From: Paracoccaceae bacterium
Lineage (GTDB): Bacteria > Pseudomonadota > Alphaproteobacteria > Rhodobacterales > Rhodobacteraceae
Direction: 5' to 3'
Length of the DNA: 11,196 nt
Assembly: GCA_003512825.1 (NCBI GenBank)
Contig: DOOI01000058.1
Location: forward strand, 15,490 to 26,685
Below are positions 1 to 9,279 of the stretch, in pieces. Under the pieces are notes generated by a model. The model did not search any database. It was not told the origin of the DNA and saw only the letters and a program-made list of their open reading frames with translations. A program made the position numbers and the translations under genes. Within the stretch, counting starts at the first letter, position 1, and every line of letters starts with the position of its first letter.

Positions 1-1443
1 ATCCGCAAACGGGAAAAACGCATCCGACGCCACGACCGACCCTTGCGTCAACGGGGCCGCCAGTCCCAGCGCTTCTGCCATATCCTGCGCCTTGCGCGCT
101 GCAATCCGGCAGCTGTCCACCCGGCTCATCTGGCCGGCGCCCACACCCACTGTCGCTCCGTCGCGCACATAAACGATCGCGTTCGACTTCACATGCTTGG
201 CCACTTTCCACGCAAAAAGCAGATCGTCCATCTCGCGGTCACTTGGTGCGCGCTTGGTCACCACTTTCAAATCCGCCCGCGCGATATGGCCTGCGTCCTT
301 GTCCTGCACCAAAAGCCCGCCAGAAACCTGCCGCACCGTCAGCGCCGCCGCCATCGGGTCGGCCATGGCCCCCGTGATGAGCAAGCGCAGGTTCTTCTTG
401 GCCGCAAACACCGCGCGCGCCGCGTCGTCGGCCTCCGGCGCAATCACCACTTCGGTGAAAATCTGCGAAATCTCTTCTGCTGTCGCCCCATCCAAAGGAC
501 GGTTCAGCGCGATGATCCCGCCAAAGGCCGACGTGCGATCACAATCAACCCCCCGCCGATACGCGTCCAACACCGTCGCCCCCGTCGACACACCGCAAGG
601 GTTGGCGTGTTTGATAATCGCGCAAGCGGGCCCATGCGCGAATTCCGACACCAACTCAAATGCCGCATCCGTATCATTGATGTTGTTATAGCTTAGCTCT
701 TTGCCCTGAAGCTGTTTCGCAGTCGCCACGCCGGGGCGCGCCGATCCGTCGGTGTAAAACGCCGCGCGCTGGTGCGGGTTCTCCCCATACCGCAGCCCCT
801 GCGCCAATGCCCCGGCAAAGACCCGGCGGCGTGGGGCTTCTTCACCAATCGCCGCAGCCATCCATGTCGAAACCGCCGCATCATAGGCCCCGGTGCGCGC
901 ATAGGCCGTCTGCGCCATCGCGCGCCGAAACGCGAGGCTGGTTTGCCCGCCATTGGCATCCAACTCGGCCAATAGCGCCGCGTAATCTTCCACATCCACC
1001 ACCGTCGTGACAAAGCCGTGGTTCTTGGCCGCAGCACGGATCATCGCCGGGCCACCGATGTCGATATTCTCGATGCACTCGTCATAGCCTGCGCCTTTGG
1101 CCACCGTCTCTTCAAACGGATAAAGATTGACCACCAAAAGATCGATGCCGCCAATTCCATGCGCGTCCATCGCCGCAACATGTTCGGCATTGTCGCGCAG
1201 CGCCAACAGCCCGCCATGCACCTTGGGGTGCAGCGTCTTGACCCGTCCGTCCATCATTTCGGGAAAGCCTGTCACTTCGGCCACATCCCGGACTGCCACG
1301 CCCGCATCGCGCAGCGCCTTGGCAGATCCCCCAGTCGAAAGAATATCCACGCCCCGCGCGGCCAATGCCTTGCCGAGGTCAATCAACCCGGTTTTGTCAG
1401 ACACGGAAATTAACGCGCGTTTCAGCGGGTAAAGGTTCGTCAT
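1..1443 (-). CDS. purH: Bifunctional AICAR formyltransferase / IMP cyclohydrolase (C-terminus cut by window edge)
   Basis: PurH catalyses the last two steps of de novo purine synthesis in the cytoplasm: formylation of AICAR by 10-formyl-THF, then ring closure to IMP. 481 codons are present with no stop, so the frame runs off the left edge; about 50 C-terminal residues are probably missing, judged from my memory of family length. The N-terminal cyclohydrolase (MGS-like) domain begins [19 protein letters not shown] and carries NLYPFE at residues 106-111 and a [12 protein letters not shown] segment shortly after. The transformylase domain has the KHANPCG signature with K278/H279, the expected catalytic pair. 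The visible end reads SDAFFPFAD, a conserved C-terminal block. The ATG lies 23 bp below the heparinase-like stop, so cotranscription with it is likely. The ribosome binding site is poor (a G-rich run only). Confidence 0.97.
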   Translation of the reverse strand, partial: MTNLYPLKRALISVSDKTGLIDLGKALAARGVDILSTGGSAKALRDAGVAVRDVAEVTGFPEMMDGRVKTLHPKVHGGLLALRDNAEHVAAMDAHGIGGIDLLVVNLYPFEETVAKGAGYDECIENIDIGGPAMIRAAAKNHGFVTTVVDVEDYAALLAELDANGGQTSLAFRRAMAQTAYARTGAYDAAVSTWMAAAIGEEAPRRRVFAGALAQGLRYGENPHQRAAFYTDGSARPGVATAKQLQGKELSYNNINDTDAAFELVSEFAHGPACAIIKHANPCGVSTGATVLDAYRRGVDCDRTSAFGGIIALNRPLDGATAEEISQIFTEVVIAPEADDAARAVFAAKKNLRLLITGAMADPMAAALTVRQVSGGLLVQDKDAGHIARADLKVVTKRAPSDREMDDLLFAWKVAKHVKSNAIVYVRDGATVGVGAGQMSRVDSCRIAARKAQDMAEALGLAAPLTQGSVVASDAFFPFAD

Positions 1444-1466
1444 GGTAAGCGGCCCCCGGCTTGGGT

Positions 1467-3209
1467 TCAAAGATTGAGTTCGTCCGGGGCCACATCTCGA
1501 ATAGAGATCGGAGTCTCCTGAGCTTTCGACAGCGACCAACGGATGCGGGTCGCATAATCCATCGCGCGCCCGGATAGAACCACCTGTTTGGTGGCACGCG
1601 GTCGCAGGCGGCCTTTTTCAAGGTAAACGGACGGCTCCAACGTCATTGTGGCGCTGCCATCGTGGCGAAAAACCCAAAGCTCCCCGGATTTGAGCGCCAA
1701 GCCAACCGCAGCCCCCCCCATATCCAGCGTCGCATCCACCTCCGGATGCAGGTGGAACCGCGTCTCAAAGGTCACGCCTTGCAGTTTCGTGTCGGTCATC
1801 GCGCGATCAAACCGTTCCTGATCGGCGTCCTCCAGCGCGATCAACAGATCTTCCCCCGCCAATCCACGCCCGTCGAAACTCAAATCGAGAATCCGTGCAT
1901 GGGTCAGGCCATGTGACGCGACCCAGCCGTCATGCCCTCCCTCAAACCGCATACCGTCGGGCGCCTGTGCAATCTGGATCGGCACCGCTTTTGGCGCATC
2001 CACCAACCAATCCGTTTTTGCACCTTGCCCCAACCGCGCCGACGACACTCCCGTCAGGCAAAGCGTCGAATGCGAGGGGGTCGCCCGCCCCGCTTGCCGC
2101 CATTCCGGGCCAAACGCCACACCAGATCCACAAGACACAATCATTGGCCGCCGCCCGGACGTCACTTCAAACGCCAATGTCGAGGCATGGGCCGATGCCG
2201 ATGCCTTGCCTTGCGGTGGGCGCGCCGCATCAATGATCACCGAGGTGCGCCCCGCCGATAGCCGCGCATAGCCCATCGACAGCCCATCCGGGCTGCGCCC
2301 CTTCACATCCGAAGCCGCCAGCGCCGTATCCAGCCGCCCTTCCACCCCCCGGCCCCCACCGTGAAACCGCGCCAAACCACCATCCGCGTGGCGCAGGGTC
2401 CGCAACGTCGGTGCAATCCGGTCAATCGCGGCAATCAACGCATCGGGCGGGCGATGCCCTGTCTCACGCAAAATCGCCGACGCCCAAGTCAAAAGCGTAA
2501 ACACCTCCAGCAACTCTTCCGGGTTGCGCGTCGGAATTCCACCGTCCTCATCCACCTGTGCCGCGCATTCCTTGGCCAAAGCCGCTATCGCAGGCCCCGC
2601 CATCGCCTCCATCCCCTGCAATGACAGACCCGCATAGATCAGCCCGGTCAGCGCCTCGAACCGCGGCAACCCCGGCGACGCCGCCGCCCAGCGCCGCGCC
2701 AGATAATGCGCCTGTGTCGAGAGACAGCGATAAAATGCCTCCGTCGCTGGCTTGTCCTGCCCCCGCAGCAACATCAGCGCATGCGTGATCCACCGCAGCA
2801 CCCGCCGCCCGGTCAGATCCGGCGTCCAGCCGGGCCCCTTGCCCTTGCAATACCGCGCGATCCACTCCGCCGTCCACGCTTGCGCCGCAGCGCGCGTGCC
2901 CGCATCGTTTACCGCCGCCAAATCATCGAGCCATTGAAACCCATGCATCTCGGCCGCATAGCGCGCATCAGGCACCGGCACGTCCCAGATCACCGCGCCG
3001 GGCGCTTCGACCAAATTTCCTGCAAACAGGAAATTCCCCGCCATCAACTGTCGCCCGCGCGCGAAAAGCCCTACCCCGCGAGGCTCCGGCTGGCTGACGA
3101 ATCCCTTGGCCGCAGGTCGCCGCGCTGCCAATCGCACTGCGAAACGATCCTTCCACATCGGCCCTATGGCCGCCTCACTGATGACCCTCTGGCTTGGGTT
3201 TTGCGTCAT
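1467..3209 (-). CDS. Heparinase II/III-fold family protein
   Basis: This 580-residue protein has the two-part layout of the heparinase II/III polysaccharide lyase superfamily: an alpha-helical toroid in roughly the first 280 residues, then a beta-sandwich C-terminal domain (PF07940 type). Family-like signatures are [17 protein letters not shown] around residues 339-355, RATPSHSTL around 375-383 and RFHLHPEV near 484. Family members cleave acidic polysaccharides. The substrate is unknown, and its place between rsmB and purH, away from sugar genes, gives no clue. No signal peptide is visible, unusual for a secreted lyase. I chose the ATG at 3209, preceded by AAAGG-CAGG, because homologous-looking sequence begins shortly after it. 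A GTG at 3341 would add 44 residues and overlap rsmB by 17 bp, but that extension looks non-coding. Fold confidence is high; enzymatic activity is uncertain. Confidence 0.88.
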   Translation of the reverse strand: MTQNPSQRVISEAAIGPMWKDRFAVRLAARRPAAKGFVSQPEPRGVGLFARGRQLMAGNFLFAGNLVEAPGAVIWDVPVPDARYAAEMHGFQWLDDLAAVNDAGTRAAAQAWTAEWIARYCKGKGPGWTPDLTGRRVLRWITHALMLLRGQDKPATEAFYRCLSTQAHYLARRWAAASPGLPRFEALTGLIYAGLSLQGMEAMAGPAIAALAKECAAQVDEDGGIPTRNPEELLEVFTLLTWASAILRETGHRPPDALIAAIDRIAPTLRTLRHADGGLARFHGGGRGVEGRLDTALAASDVKGRSPDGLSMGYARLSAGRTSVIIDAARPPQGKASASAHASTLAFEVTSGRRPMIVSCGSGVAFGPEWRQAGRATPSHSTLCLTGVSSARLGQGAKTDWLVDAPKAVPIQIAQAPDGMRFEGGHDGWVASHGLTHARILDLSFDGRGLAGEDLLIALEDADQERFDRAMTDTKLQGVTFETRFHLHPEVDATLDMGGAAVGLALKSGELWVFRHDGSATMTLEPSVYLEKGRLRPRATKQVVLSGRAMDYATRIRWSLSKAQETPISIRDVAPDELNL

Positions 3210-3324
3210 GGCCTGCCTTTGCCGCGTGAAACTCCCCGGGCGCGCCCCGGCGTTCTTGAGGCCGAGTGTATCGCTCCCCCCGCCCAGTGTCACCGCTAGA
3301 TTGCGTCCGCCACAGCGCCTCTCC

Positions 3325-4590
3325 TCAAAGAGGCAGAGCACCGCCAGCGCGCGTCAGCCGCGCCATGTAAAACCCATCCATGCCCCCCTGATCGGGCCAA
3401 TAGTCTGGCCGGGTGCGAATCCCGCCTTCTTCGGTGCGCCACGCCTCAGGTACCCCGGCCAATTCCACAGCCTCCACGCGCAAATCCGCGTGACGCGCCA
3501 ACGCCGCCTGCACCTGCGCCTCACCTTCCTGCGGCAAAAGCGAACAAGTGCAATACACCAGCCGCCCACCGGGGCCGAGCAACCCCAGCGCGTGATCAAG
3601 CATCCGCGCCTGCAATTCCACCAATTCCGTCACCGCCGCCGCATCACGCACATAGGGCAAATCAGGATGACGGCGCAGCGTGCCCGTCGCCGAACAAGGC
3701 GCATCAAGCAAAATCGCATCATAGCGCCCCTGATGGTCCAGCGCGTCCCCCACCACCAATTCCGCCGTCAATCCGACCCGCGCCAGATTATCACGCAGCC
3801 GCGTCATGCGCCGCTGGGATAAATCAAGCGCCACCACCTGCGCGCCGCTCGCTGCCAATTGCATCGTCTTGCCGCCCGGCGCCGCGCACAGGTCCAACAC
3901 CCGCTCCCCCGGTTGCGCCGCCAATAGCCGCGCGGGCAAAGCCGCCGCTGCATCCTGCACCCAAAACGCCCCCTCTGCGAACCCAGCCAATGCCGACACC
4001 TGCGCCCCGGCCGCCAATCGCACAGTCCCCGTCGGCAACAAATCTCCCGCCAATGCCTGCGCCAATGCGGCCGCATCGCCCTTCGCCGTCAGATCAAGCG
4101 ATGGCACCTCTTCAAAGCGCGCCTCCATCGCCCGCACCGCAGGCGTGCCCCAAGACGCCAACAAAGGCTGGCGCAGCCACGCAGGTAAACGCGCGCCCGG
4201 TGCGGTGTCCCAGCGCTCTTGCCCCTCACCCGCCACCCGGCGCAACACCGCATTCACCATTCCCTTGAGCACTTGGCCGCGCTTGCTCGCGCCCACCAGA
4301 TTGACCGCGTCATTCACCACCCCATGCGCCTCGCCACCGGAACACAGCTCCACCGTGGCCAGCCGCAGCACATTCATCGCCCGCAAGGGCGGCGCCTTTT
4401 TCAAATAGGGTTCCAGCACATAATCGGCCTTGTCCAAGTGGCGCAGCGTATCCACCGCCAGCCGCTGTGCACGCGCCCGGTCTCCCGGAGAAAGCCCGTC
4501 CAGTGTCTCCTCCGACAACATCCGCCCTTCGCCCAAAACGGCCTCAAGCAATCGAAGCGCGGCGGCGCGGGGGGTCTCTTTGGCTGACAT
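3325..4590 (-). CDS. rsmB: 16S rRNA (cytosine-C5)-methyltransferase RsmB
   Basis: RsmB (Fmu) methylates C967 (E. coli numbering) of 16S rRNA using SAM. This 421-residue protein has the usual order: an N-terminal NusB-like RNA-binding helical domain (about 1-130), then a Rossmann methyltransferase domain. The SAM-binding motif is LDLCAAPGGK (232-241). The two family cysteines are in DAPCSATG (C299) and in YCTCS (C349), the latter being the expected nucleophile. The C-terminus ends in the usual GMDGFYMARL block. The ATG at 4590 follows a near-perfect AAAGGAG at 6-nt spacing; an upstream in-frame start at 4623 lacks this and is rejected. It is divergent from the SDHAF4-like gene and is the likely first gene of the rsmB-heparinase-purH group, although a 115-bp gap before the second gene leaves room for an internal promoter. 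Confidence 0.96.
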   Translation of the reverse strand: MSAKETPRAAALRLLEAVLGEGRMLSEETLDGLSPGDRARAQRLAVDTLRHLDKADYVLEPYLKKAPPLRAMNVLRLATVELCSGGEAHGVVNDAVNLVGASKRGQVLKGMVNAVLRRVAGEGQERWDTAPGARLPAWLRQPLLASWGTPAVRAMEARFEEVPSLDLTAKGDAAALAQALAGDLLPTGTVRLAAGAQVSALAGFAEGAFWVQDAAAALPARLLAAQPGERVLDLCAAPGGKTMQLAASGAQVVALDLSQRRMTRLRDNLARVGLTAELVVGDALDHQGRYDAILLDAPCSATGTLRRHPDLPYVRDAAAVTELVELQARMLDHALGLLGPGGRLVYCTCSLLPQEGEAQVQAALARHADLRVEAVELAGVPEAWRTEEGGIRTRPDYWPDQGGMDGFYMARLTRAGGALPL

Positions 4591-4687
4591 GACTTGCTCC
4601 TTTGGATCAGCGGCGTATATCAAGGCACGGGTCCGAAAGGAAAGCCGTCAGCGCGGCCCCCCGGCGCCCCGTCGCGAAAGGAGTCCC

Positions 4688-4885
4688 ATGACCAAGCCTC
4701 TCGATCCCCCTCAAGACGCCCCGCGCGATCTTCCTCCCGCCGCACAGCGCGCGCTTGCCGAGGCCGAAGAACGCCGCCGCCAAGCCAAGGATCTGGCCCT
4801 GCCCACCGAATTGGGGGGCCGCAATGGCCCCGAGCCCATCCGCTATGGCGATTGGGAGAAAAAAGGCATCGCTATCGATTTCTGA
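4688..4885 (+). CDS. Succinate dehydrogenase assembly factor 4 (SDHAF4/DUF1674) family protein
   Basis: A 65-residue protein whose C-terminus (residues 43-65) carries the family signature: a GRNGPEP segment, then RYGDWEKKGIAIDF at the very end. The N-terminal part is charged and probably flexible (LAEAEERRRQAKD). Mitochondrial members (SDHAF4/Sdh8) bind the flavinylated SDHA subunit and help assemble complex II; bacterial relatives are assumed to do the same, which is inference here because no sdh gene is in the window. The start is fixed by GAAAGGAG four bases before the ATG. It is divergent from rsmB (97 bp between starts) and converges on the winged-helix gene with a 13-bp gap that holds no terminator. 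Short genes like this are easily missed by gene callers. Confidence 0.9.
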   Translation: MTKPLDPPQDAPRDLPPAAQRALAEAEERRRQAKDLALPTELGGRNGPEPIRYGDWEKKGIAIDF

Positions 4886-4898
4886 TCTTCGCAGGCCC

Positions 4899-5612
4899 TT
4901 ACAGCATGCGGATCACATCCTTATCCACCGCCAGCATATAGCCGCGCCGCGCGATATTCTTGACCAGCAATTCACTGACCATCTGATTGCCCAGCGTGTC
5001 GCGCAGGCGCTTGATACGCGTCGCTCCCGCCGCCTCGTCACAATCCACGGCATTCCGGCCTGAAATCACGCTCTCGATCTGTGCGCCCGAGAGCACGTCA
5101 TCATCCATGCGCGCCTCCGCCAGCACCGCCAGCGTCTCCATCGCCGCATCGGTCAGCTTGAACCCCATATTATTGAGATAAACCGTGTTCTCCTCGCGAC
5201 TGATATATAGCGACGACACCTGAATGCCCGAGTTTTCAATCTGCTGTAGCCGCCGATTGAGCGCCACCAACATCACCAAAAACGCCAGTGCCGCCACCAA
5301 CAGCCCCGTGGCAAATAACATCAGCACGAAAATCACCAACCGATACGAGGCCAGCACCTCCGAAAAAGCCGTGCCAGACCCTGCAAGGATCTCCAGCAGC
5401 TTGATTTCCGCGCCTCCTGTCAAATCGGCGTTTTCCACAAAAAGCTGCTCAACCCGTGCATTGAACGCATTGGCGTCGGGCAGCGTCAGCAACAAGAGCG
5501 CCCCCGTCACTGCCAAAACAGCCACGATACCCGCAATGCCATAGGCCACGATCCGACTGCCGGATCGACGCGCCGTCGCCACTTCAGAAACGGAGGAAGA
5601 ACTGTCCAGCAT
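4899..5612 (-). CDS. Membrane-anchored winged-helix (OmpR-type) regulator-like protein
   Basis: A 237-residue protein of unassigned function. It has a short N-terminal cytoplasmic tail, TM1 at about 21-44, a putative periplasmic loop of about 45 residues, TM2 at about 91-118, and a C-terminal soluble domain from about 135. That domain resembles the OmpR/PhoB DNA-binding winged helix: LTDAAMETLAVLAEAR as the first helices, ATRIKRLRDTLG as the likely recognition helix, and NIARRGYML as the wing hairpin. ToxR and CadC have the DNA-binding domain N-terminal and one TM, so this order is reversed. I chose the ATG at 5612 because of an AAGG four bases upstream and a GGAGG further up; TTG 5645 and ATG 5642 have poor ribosome sites. 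The start overlaps the end of the exported-protein gene by 29 bp, suggesting translational coupling. DNA binding is inferred from pattern only. Confidence 0.8.
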   Translation of the reverse strand: MLDSSSSVSEVATARRSGSRIVAYGIAGIVAVLAVTGALLLLTLPDANAFNARVEQLFVENADLTGGAEIKLLEILAGSGTAFSEVLASYRLVIFVLMLFATGLLVAALAFLVMLVALNRRLQQIENSGIQVSSLYISREENTVYLNNMGFKLTDAAMETLAVLAEARMDDDVLSGAQIESVISGRNAVDCDEAAGATRIKRLRDTLGNQMVSELLVKNIARRGYMLAVDKDVIRML

Positions 5613-5886
5613 CAGCCTTGCGCGCCTCCAATCCGGTTTCATCAAAGACCGACAGGACGGTCAACAAGGTCCAGCCCGCCGCCGCCAACCGGGGCGCGGC
5701 CTCTGCTGCCGCCGCTGCGGGGGCACATTGGCCACTCAGCTGCACCACACCATAGTGCAACCGCAAGGGACTGTCTTGTTTGGCTTTGTAATCAGCATAG
5801 CACGCCGCTTCTGCAGCAGCCGGCAAGACACCGAAAGCAAGCATCAGAGCGAGGGCGAAAGGGCGGGGGGAAAGGATATGTGTCAT
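5584..5886 (-). CDS. Small exported protein of unknown function
   Basis: A 100-residue protein beginning with a clear Sec signal peptide: a short N-region, a hydrophobic core (FALALMLAFGVLP) and an AAAEA-A cleavage site near residue 27. The mature part of about 73 residues has two cysteines (C29, C54) that could form a disulfide, and a conserved-looking FDETGLEARKADAGQFFLRF end. I recall similar hypothetical proteins in Rhodobacteraceae but no functional name. The ATG at 5886 gives the signal peptide at the N-terminus; the frame stays open upstream to 6024, but that extension would bury it. The ribosome site is weak. Its 3' end overlaps the start of the winged-helix membrane gene by 29 bp, so the two are probably one transcript. 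A role as a periplasmic partner of that regulator is inference. Confidence 0.82.
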   Translation of the reverse strand: MTHILSPRPFALALMLAFGVLPAAAEAACYADYKAKQDSPLRLHYGVVQLSGQCAPAAAAAEAAPRLAAAGWTLLTVLSVFDETGLEARKADAGQFFLRF

Positions 5887-6069
5887 GATGGCGCCACGAT
5901 GCGCGCACCGTCCTTGATATTCAATAACCTTAAGCGCGAAACGCGTCTTGCGGGGCCTGCTATCCGATAACAATCCGGCGTTATTGCCTGTCGAAAGCTC
6001 TCGGCCCCAAGTTGATCCCATCACAGCCCGGTCACGTTGACGAGGGCCTCATGCAAAAGGATCATCACC

Positions 6070-6567
6070 ATGCACCGCACCTTTATCGCTTCTGTTCTGG
6101 CCGCTGCCCTCGCCATCACAGGCCTCTCCTCTGCCCCGGCACAAGCGGGTGACAAAGATCTCGCTCGCTTCATTATGGGGGTTGCCGCCATCGGCGTGAT
6201 TGCCGCCGCTGTGAACGACGCAAACCGTCAGGAACGCCGTCACGACGGTCGCGAAGTGAGCCGTCACGCTCCCGCCCCCGTGGTCATCGCTCCCGAGCGC
6301 AACCACCACAAGCCTCACCTCCAGCCCCGCCCGCTCCCCGAGCGCGCCCGTGCTGCCGTGCTCCCCGGCCAGTGCCTGCGCCAAGTGGCCGACCGTCGCG
6401 GCACCCGCAACGTCTTTGTCGCTGGCTGCCTCGAGCGTAACGATGTGCGGATTTCCCGCCTGCCTCAGCGCTGCGAACTCAGCGTCGTTGGTCAGCGCGG
6501 CTATGAGCGCTCTGCCTTCGACGCAGGCTGCCTTGCCAACCACGGCTATCGCACCGCGCGCCGCTGA
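6070..6567 (+). CDS. Secreted basic protein with duplicated two-cysteine repeat
   Basis: A 165-residue protein of unknown function. It has a signal peptide ending in APAQA-GD at about residue 26, a short hydrophobic Ala/Gly/Ile stretch (about 33-48) that may associate with membrane, a His/Pro/Arg-rich linker (54-96), and a C-terminal region built of two related units, residues 98-130 and 131-165. Each unit has the pattern L-P-x-x-C, then R-G, then a hydrophobic-rich strand, then A-G-C-L, ending in arginines. Cysteines are C102/C120 and C135/C154, one pair per unit, consistent with one disulfide per repeat. The start at 6070 has AAAGGA about nine bases upstream. An upstream in-frame start at 6037 is disfavoured because it adds residues before the signal peptide. 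It is monocistronic: divergent from 5886 (183-bp gap) and closed by the terminator at 6589. Confidence 0.85.
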   Translation: MHRTFIASVLAAALAITGLSSAPAQAGDKDLARFIMGVAAIGVIAAAVNDANRQERRHDGREVSRHAPAPVVIAPERNHHKPHLQPRPLPERARAAVLPGQCLRQVADRRGTRNVFVAGCLERNDVRISRLPQRCELSVVGQRGYERSAFDAGCLANHGYRTARR

Positions 6568-6588
6568 TCCACTCCCCCGCTAACCCCC

Positions 6589-6625
6589 AAAGGCCGGAGC
6601 CCCCGCTCCGGCCTTTTCCTTTTCC
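6589..6625 (+). terminator. Strong Rho-independent terminator
   Basis: A perfect 12-bp stem (AAAGGCCGGAGC pairing with GCTCCGGCCTTT, loop CCCC) is followed by a T-rich run TTTTCCTTTT. It lies 21 bp after the stop of the secreted-protein gene. The A-rich left flank is short, so it should act mainly on the plus strand. It separates that gene from rnhB. Confidence 0.93.
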
Positions 6626-6662
6626 GTTGCACCCTCACCCCGCCCCATGTCATCCCTCCGCC

Positions 6663-7290
6663 ATGAGCCCTGATTTCTCCCACGAACTGGCCCTCCAAGC
6701 CCAAGGTTTCGCCCGCATCGCCGGTGTCGATGAAGTGGGGCGCGGTCCCCTTGCCGGCCCTGTGATGGCCTGTGCCGTCGTCCTTGATCCCGCCCATATC
6801 CCCGAAGGCCTCAACGATTCCAAAGCCCTCACCGCAAAACGCCGCGAAGCGCTGACCGCTGAGATTCTCCGCACCGCCGAAGTCTCCATCGCCGAAGCCT
6901 CCGTGGCCGAGATCGACACACTCAATATCCTGCGCGCGTCCCACCTCGCCATGGTCCGCGCCCTCCAAGGCCTCTCGCGCCTGCCCGACATGGCCCTGAT
7001 TGATGGCAACCTGCTGCCGCGCGACATGCCCTCCCCCGGTCGCACCCTGATCAAGGGCGACGCGCTTTCTCTCTCGATTGCCGCAGCCTCCATTGTGGCC
7101 AAAACAACACGCGACACCCTCATGATGGATTTGGCGCAACAGTTCCCGGGCTACGGCTGGGAGAAGAACGCCGGCTACCCTTCACCAGCGCATAAACAAG
7201 CGCTCCTAGATTTGGGGGTTACCCCGCATCATAGACGTTCCTTCAAACCCATCCACAATATCTTGTATCAAGCAAAAACTATAAGTGACT

Positions 7291-7292
<2 letters not shown>
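6663..7292 (+). CDS. rnhB: Ribonuclease HII
   Basis: RNase HII cleaves the RNA strand of RNA:DNA hybrids and nicks at single ribonucleotides left in DNA. The 209-residue length and all landmarks fit: GVDEVGRGPLAGPV at 21-34 (D23, E24), LNDSKAL near 50, LIDGN (D114), KGD (D133) followed by SIAAASIVAK, GYPSPAH near 171 and HHRRSF near 189. The four acidic metal ligands D-E-D-D are therefore present. The ATG at 6663 is preferred; a TTG at 6627 would add 12 unlikely residues. There is no visible Shine-Dalgarno before 6663, and the terminator of the previous gene ends only about 40 bp upstream, so the mRNA leader must be very short or absent unless there is read-through. The stop codon overlaps the first GANTC site of the ccrM promoter region. 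Confidence 0.96.
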
Positions 7293-8487
<1,195 letters not shown>

Positions 8488-8557
8488 GACATCCACGAAA
8501 TTATCCGAACACCGCCGGGCGCATCGGGCCTGACTTCCGATGTGCCCACCTCACCTG

Positions 8558-8589
8558 CCCCGCCCGCATCAAACCGGGTGGGGGTTTTT
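8558..8589 (+). terminator. Rho-independent terminator of ccrM
   Basis: A 9-bp stem with one G-T wobble (CCCCGCCCG with CGGGTGGGG, loop of eight) is followed by GTTTTT. It lies about 70 bp after ccrM. The convergent yqgE ends at 8594, and there is no A-run on the left arm, so it should act only on the ccrM strand. Confidence 0.85.
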
Positions 8590-8593
8590 CGTT

Positions 8594-9148
8594 TCAGGCC
8601 CGCCCCGCCTGCGCGGACAGCATCAAGGGCGAAACACCGATACTTTGTAATGCTGCGGCCCATTTGGCGTCATCTTCCACCGCAAACAGCAACGCTTCCG
8701 AGCTTTCCGCTGTCAGCCAGCCATTGTCGGCAATCTCGCTTTCCAACTGGCCTTCGCCCCATCCGGCATAGCCAAGCGTGATCAACGCACGTTGTGGCCC
8801 CATGCCCAAAGCCATCGCTTCCAGAATATCACGCGTCGCCGTCATGCCCAACTGATCGGGCAAATATAACGTGCTCTTGCCAGCCCGATAATCGGCCGAG
8901 TGCAACACAAATCCCCGCCCGGTTTCCACAGGCCCGCCAAAATGCACCACCAAATCCGGCGCATGTGGTCCGGGTGGCAGGTTGATCTTGCGAAGCACCT
9001 CCGCCAAACGCAAATCGCGCAACGGCTTGTTGATGATCAATCCCATCGCCCCGTCTTGCGAGTGCGAACAAATATACACCACCGACCCATCAAACCGTGG
9101 GTCGCCCATGCCGGGCATCGCAATCAGCACTTTGCCTGTGAGGTCCAT
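8594..9148 (-). CDS. yqgE: YqgE/AlgH family protein (DUF179)
   Basis: A 184-residue cytoplasmic protein matching the whole of the conserved YqgE/AlgH family. Signatures are LIAMPGMGDPRFDGSVVYIC (8-27), QDGAMGLIINKP (31-42), FGGPVETGRGFVLH (70-83) and ITLGYAGWGEGQLESEI near 123-139, followed by NGWL. The biochemical role of the family is not settled; a Pseudomonas member was linked to alginate regulation. The ATG at 9148 is set by AAAGGAG with 5-nt spacing; the frame extends to 9238 but lacks a comparable ribosome site. It is divergent from the DsbD-like gene (131-bp gap) and convergent on the ccrM terminator. Confidence 0.95.
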   Translation of the reverse strand: MDLTGKVLIAMPGMGDPRFDGSVVYICSHSQDGAMGLIINKPLRDLRLAEVLRKINLPPGPHAPDLVVHFGGPVETGRGFVLHSADYRAGKSTLYLPDQLGMTATRDILEAMALGMGPQRALITLGYAGWGEGQLESEIADNGWLTAESSEALLFAVEDDAKWAAALQSIGVSPLMLSAQAGRA

Positions 9149-9279
9149 CTGAACTCCTTTACCCCTAATCTGATGCGCGCCCCCCACCCCGGCAAGGGCA
9201 GTTTCACCGATGAACACGCTTTCGCGAGAGCGATGCAATATCTCTTCCGCTGCGCTGCGTTGTGCCGCATCTAACAGTT

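Noticed and set aside
43..696. Long plus-strand open frames opposite purH, rsmB and the heparinase-like gene
   Set aside because: They are antisense shadows typical of high-GC genomes; the translations are Arg/His/Pro-rich and the minus-strand genes are clearly identified.
3228..3256. GC-rich inverted repeat (CCGGG/CCCGG) between rsmB and the heparinase-like gene, as a terminator
   Set aside because: The stem is only 5 bp and there is no T-run on either strand.
3210..3341. 44-residue N-terminal extension of the heparinase-like protein from a GTG at 3341
   Set aside because: It would overlap rsmB, gives no recognisable sequence, and the ATG at 3209 has an AAGG/AGG ribosome-site pattern.
5887..6069. 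CtrA site (TTAA-N7-TTAA) in the divergent gap
   Set aside because: Only one half-site matches; the second half differs at two of four positions.
9217..9232. Imperfect 16-bp inverted repeat (CGCTTTCG/CGAGAGCG) between yqgE and the DsbD-like gene, as an operator
   Set aside because: It is a single copy with one mismatch in GC-rich DNA. There is no independent support.
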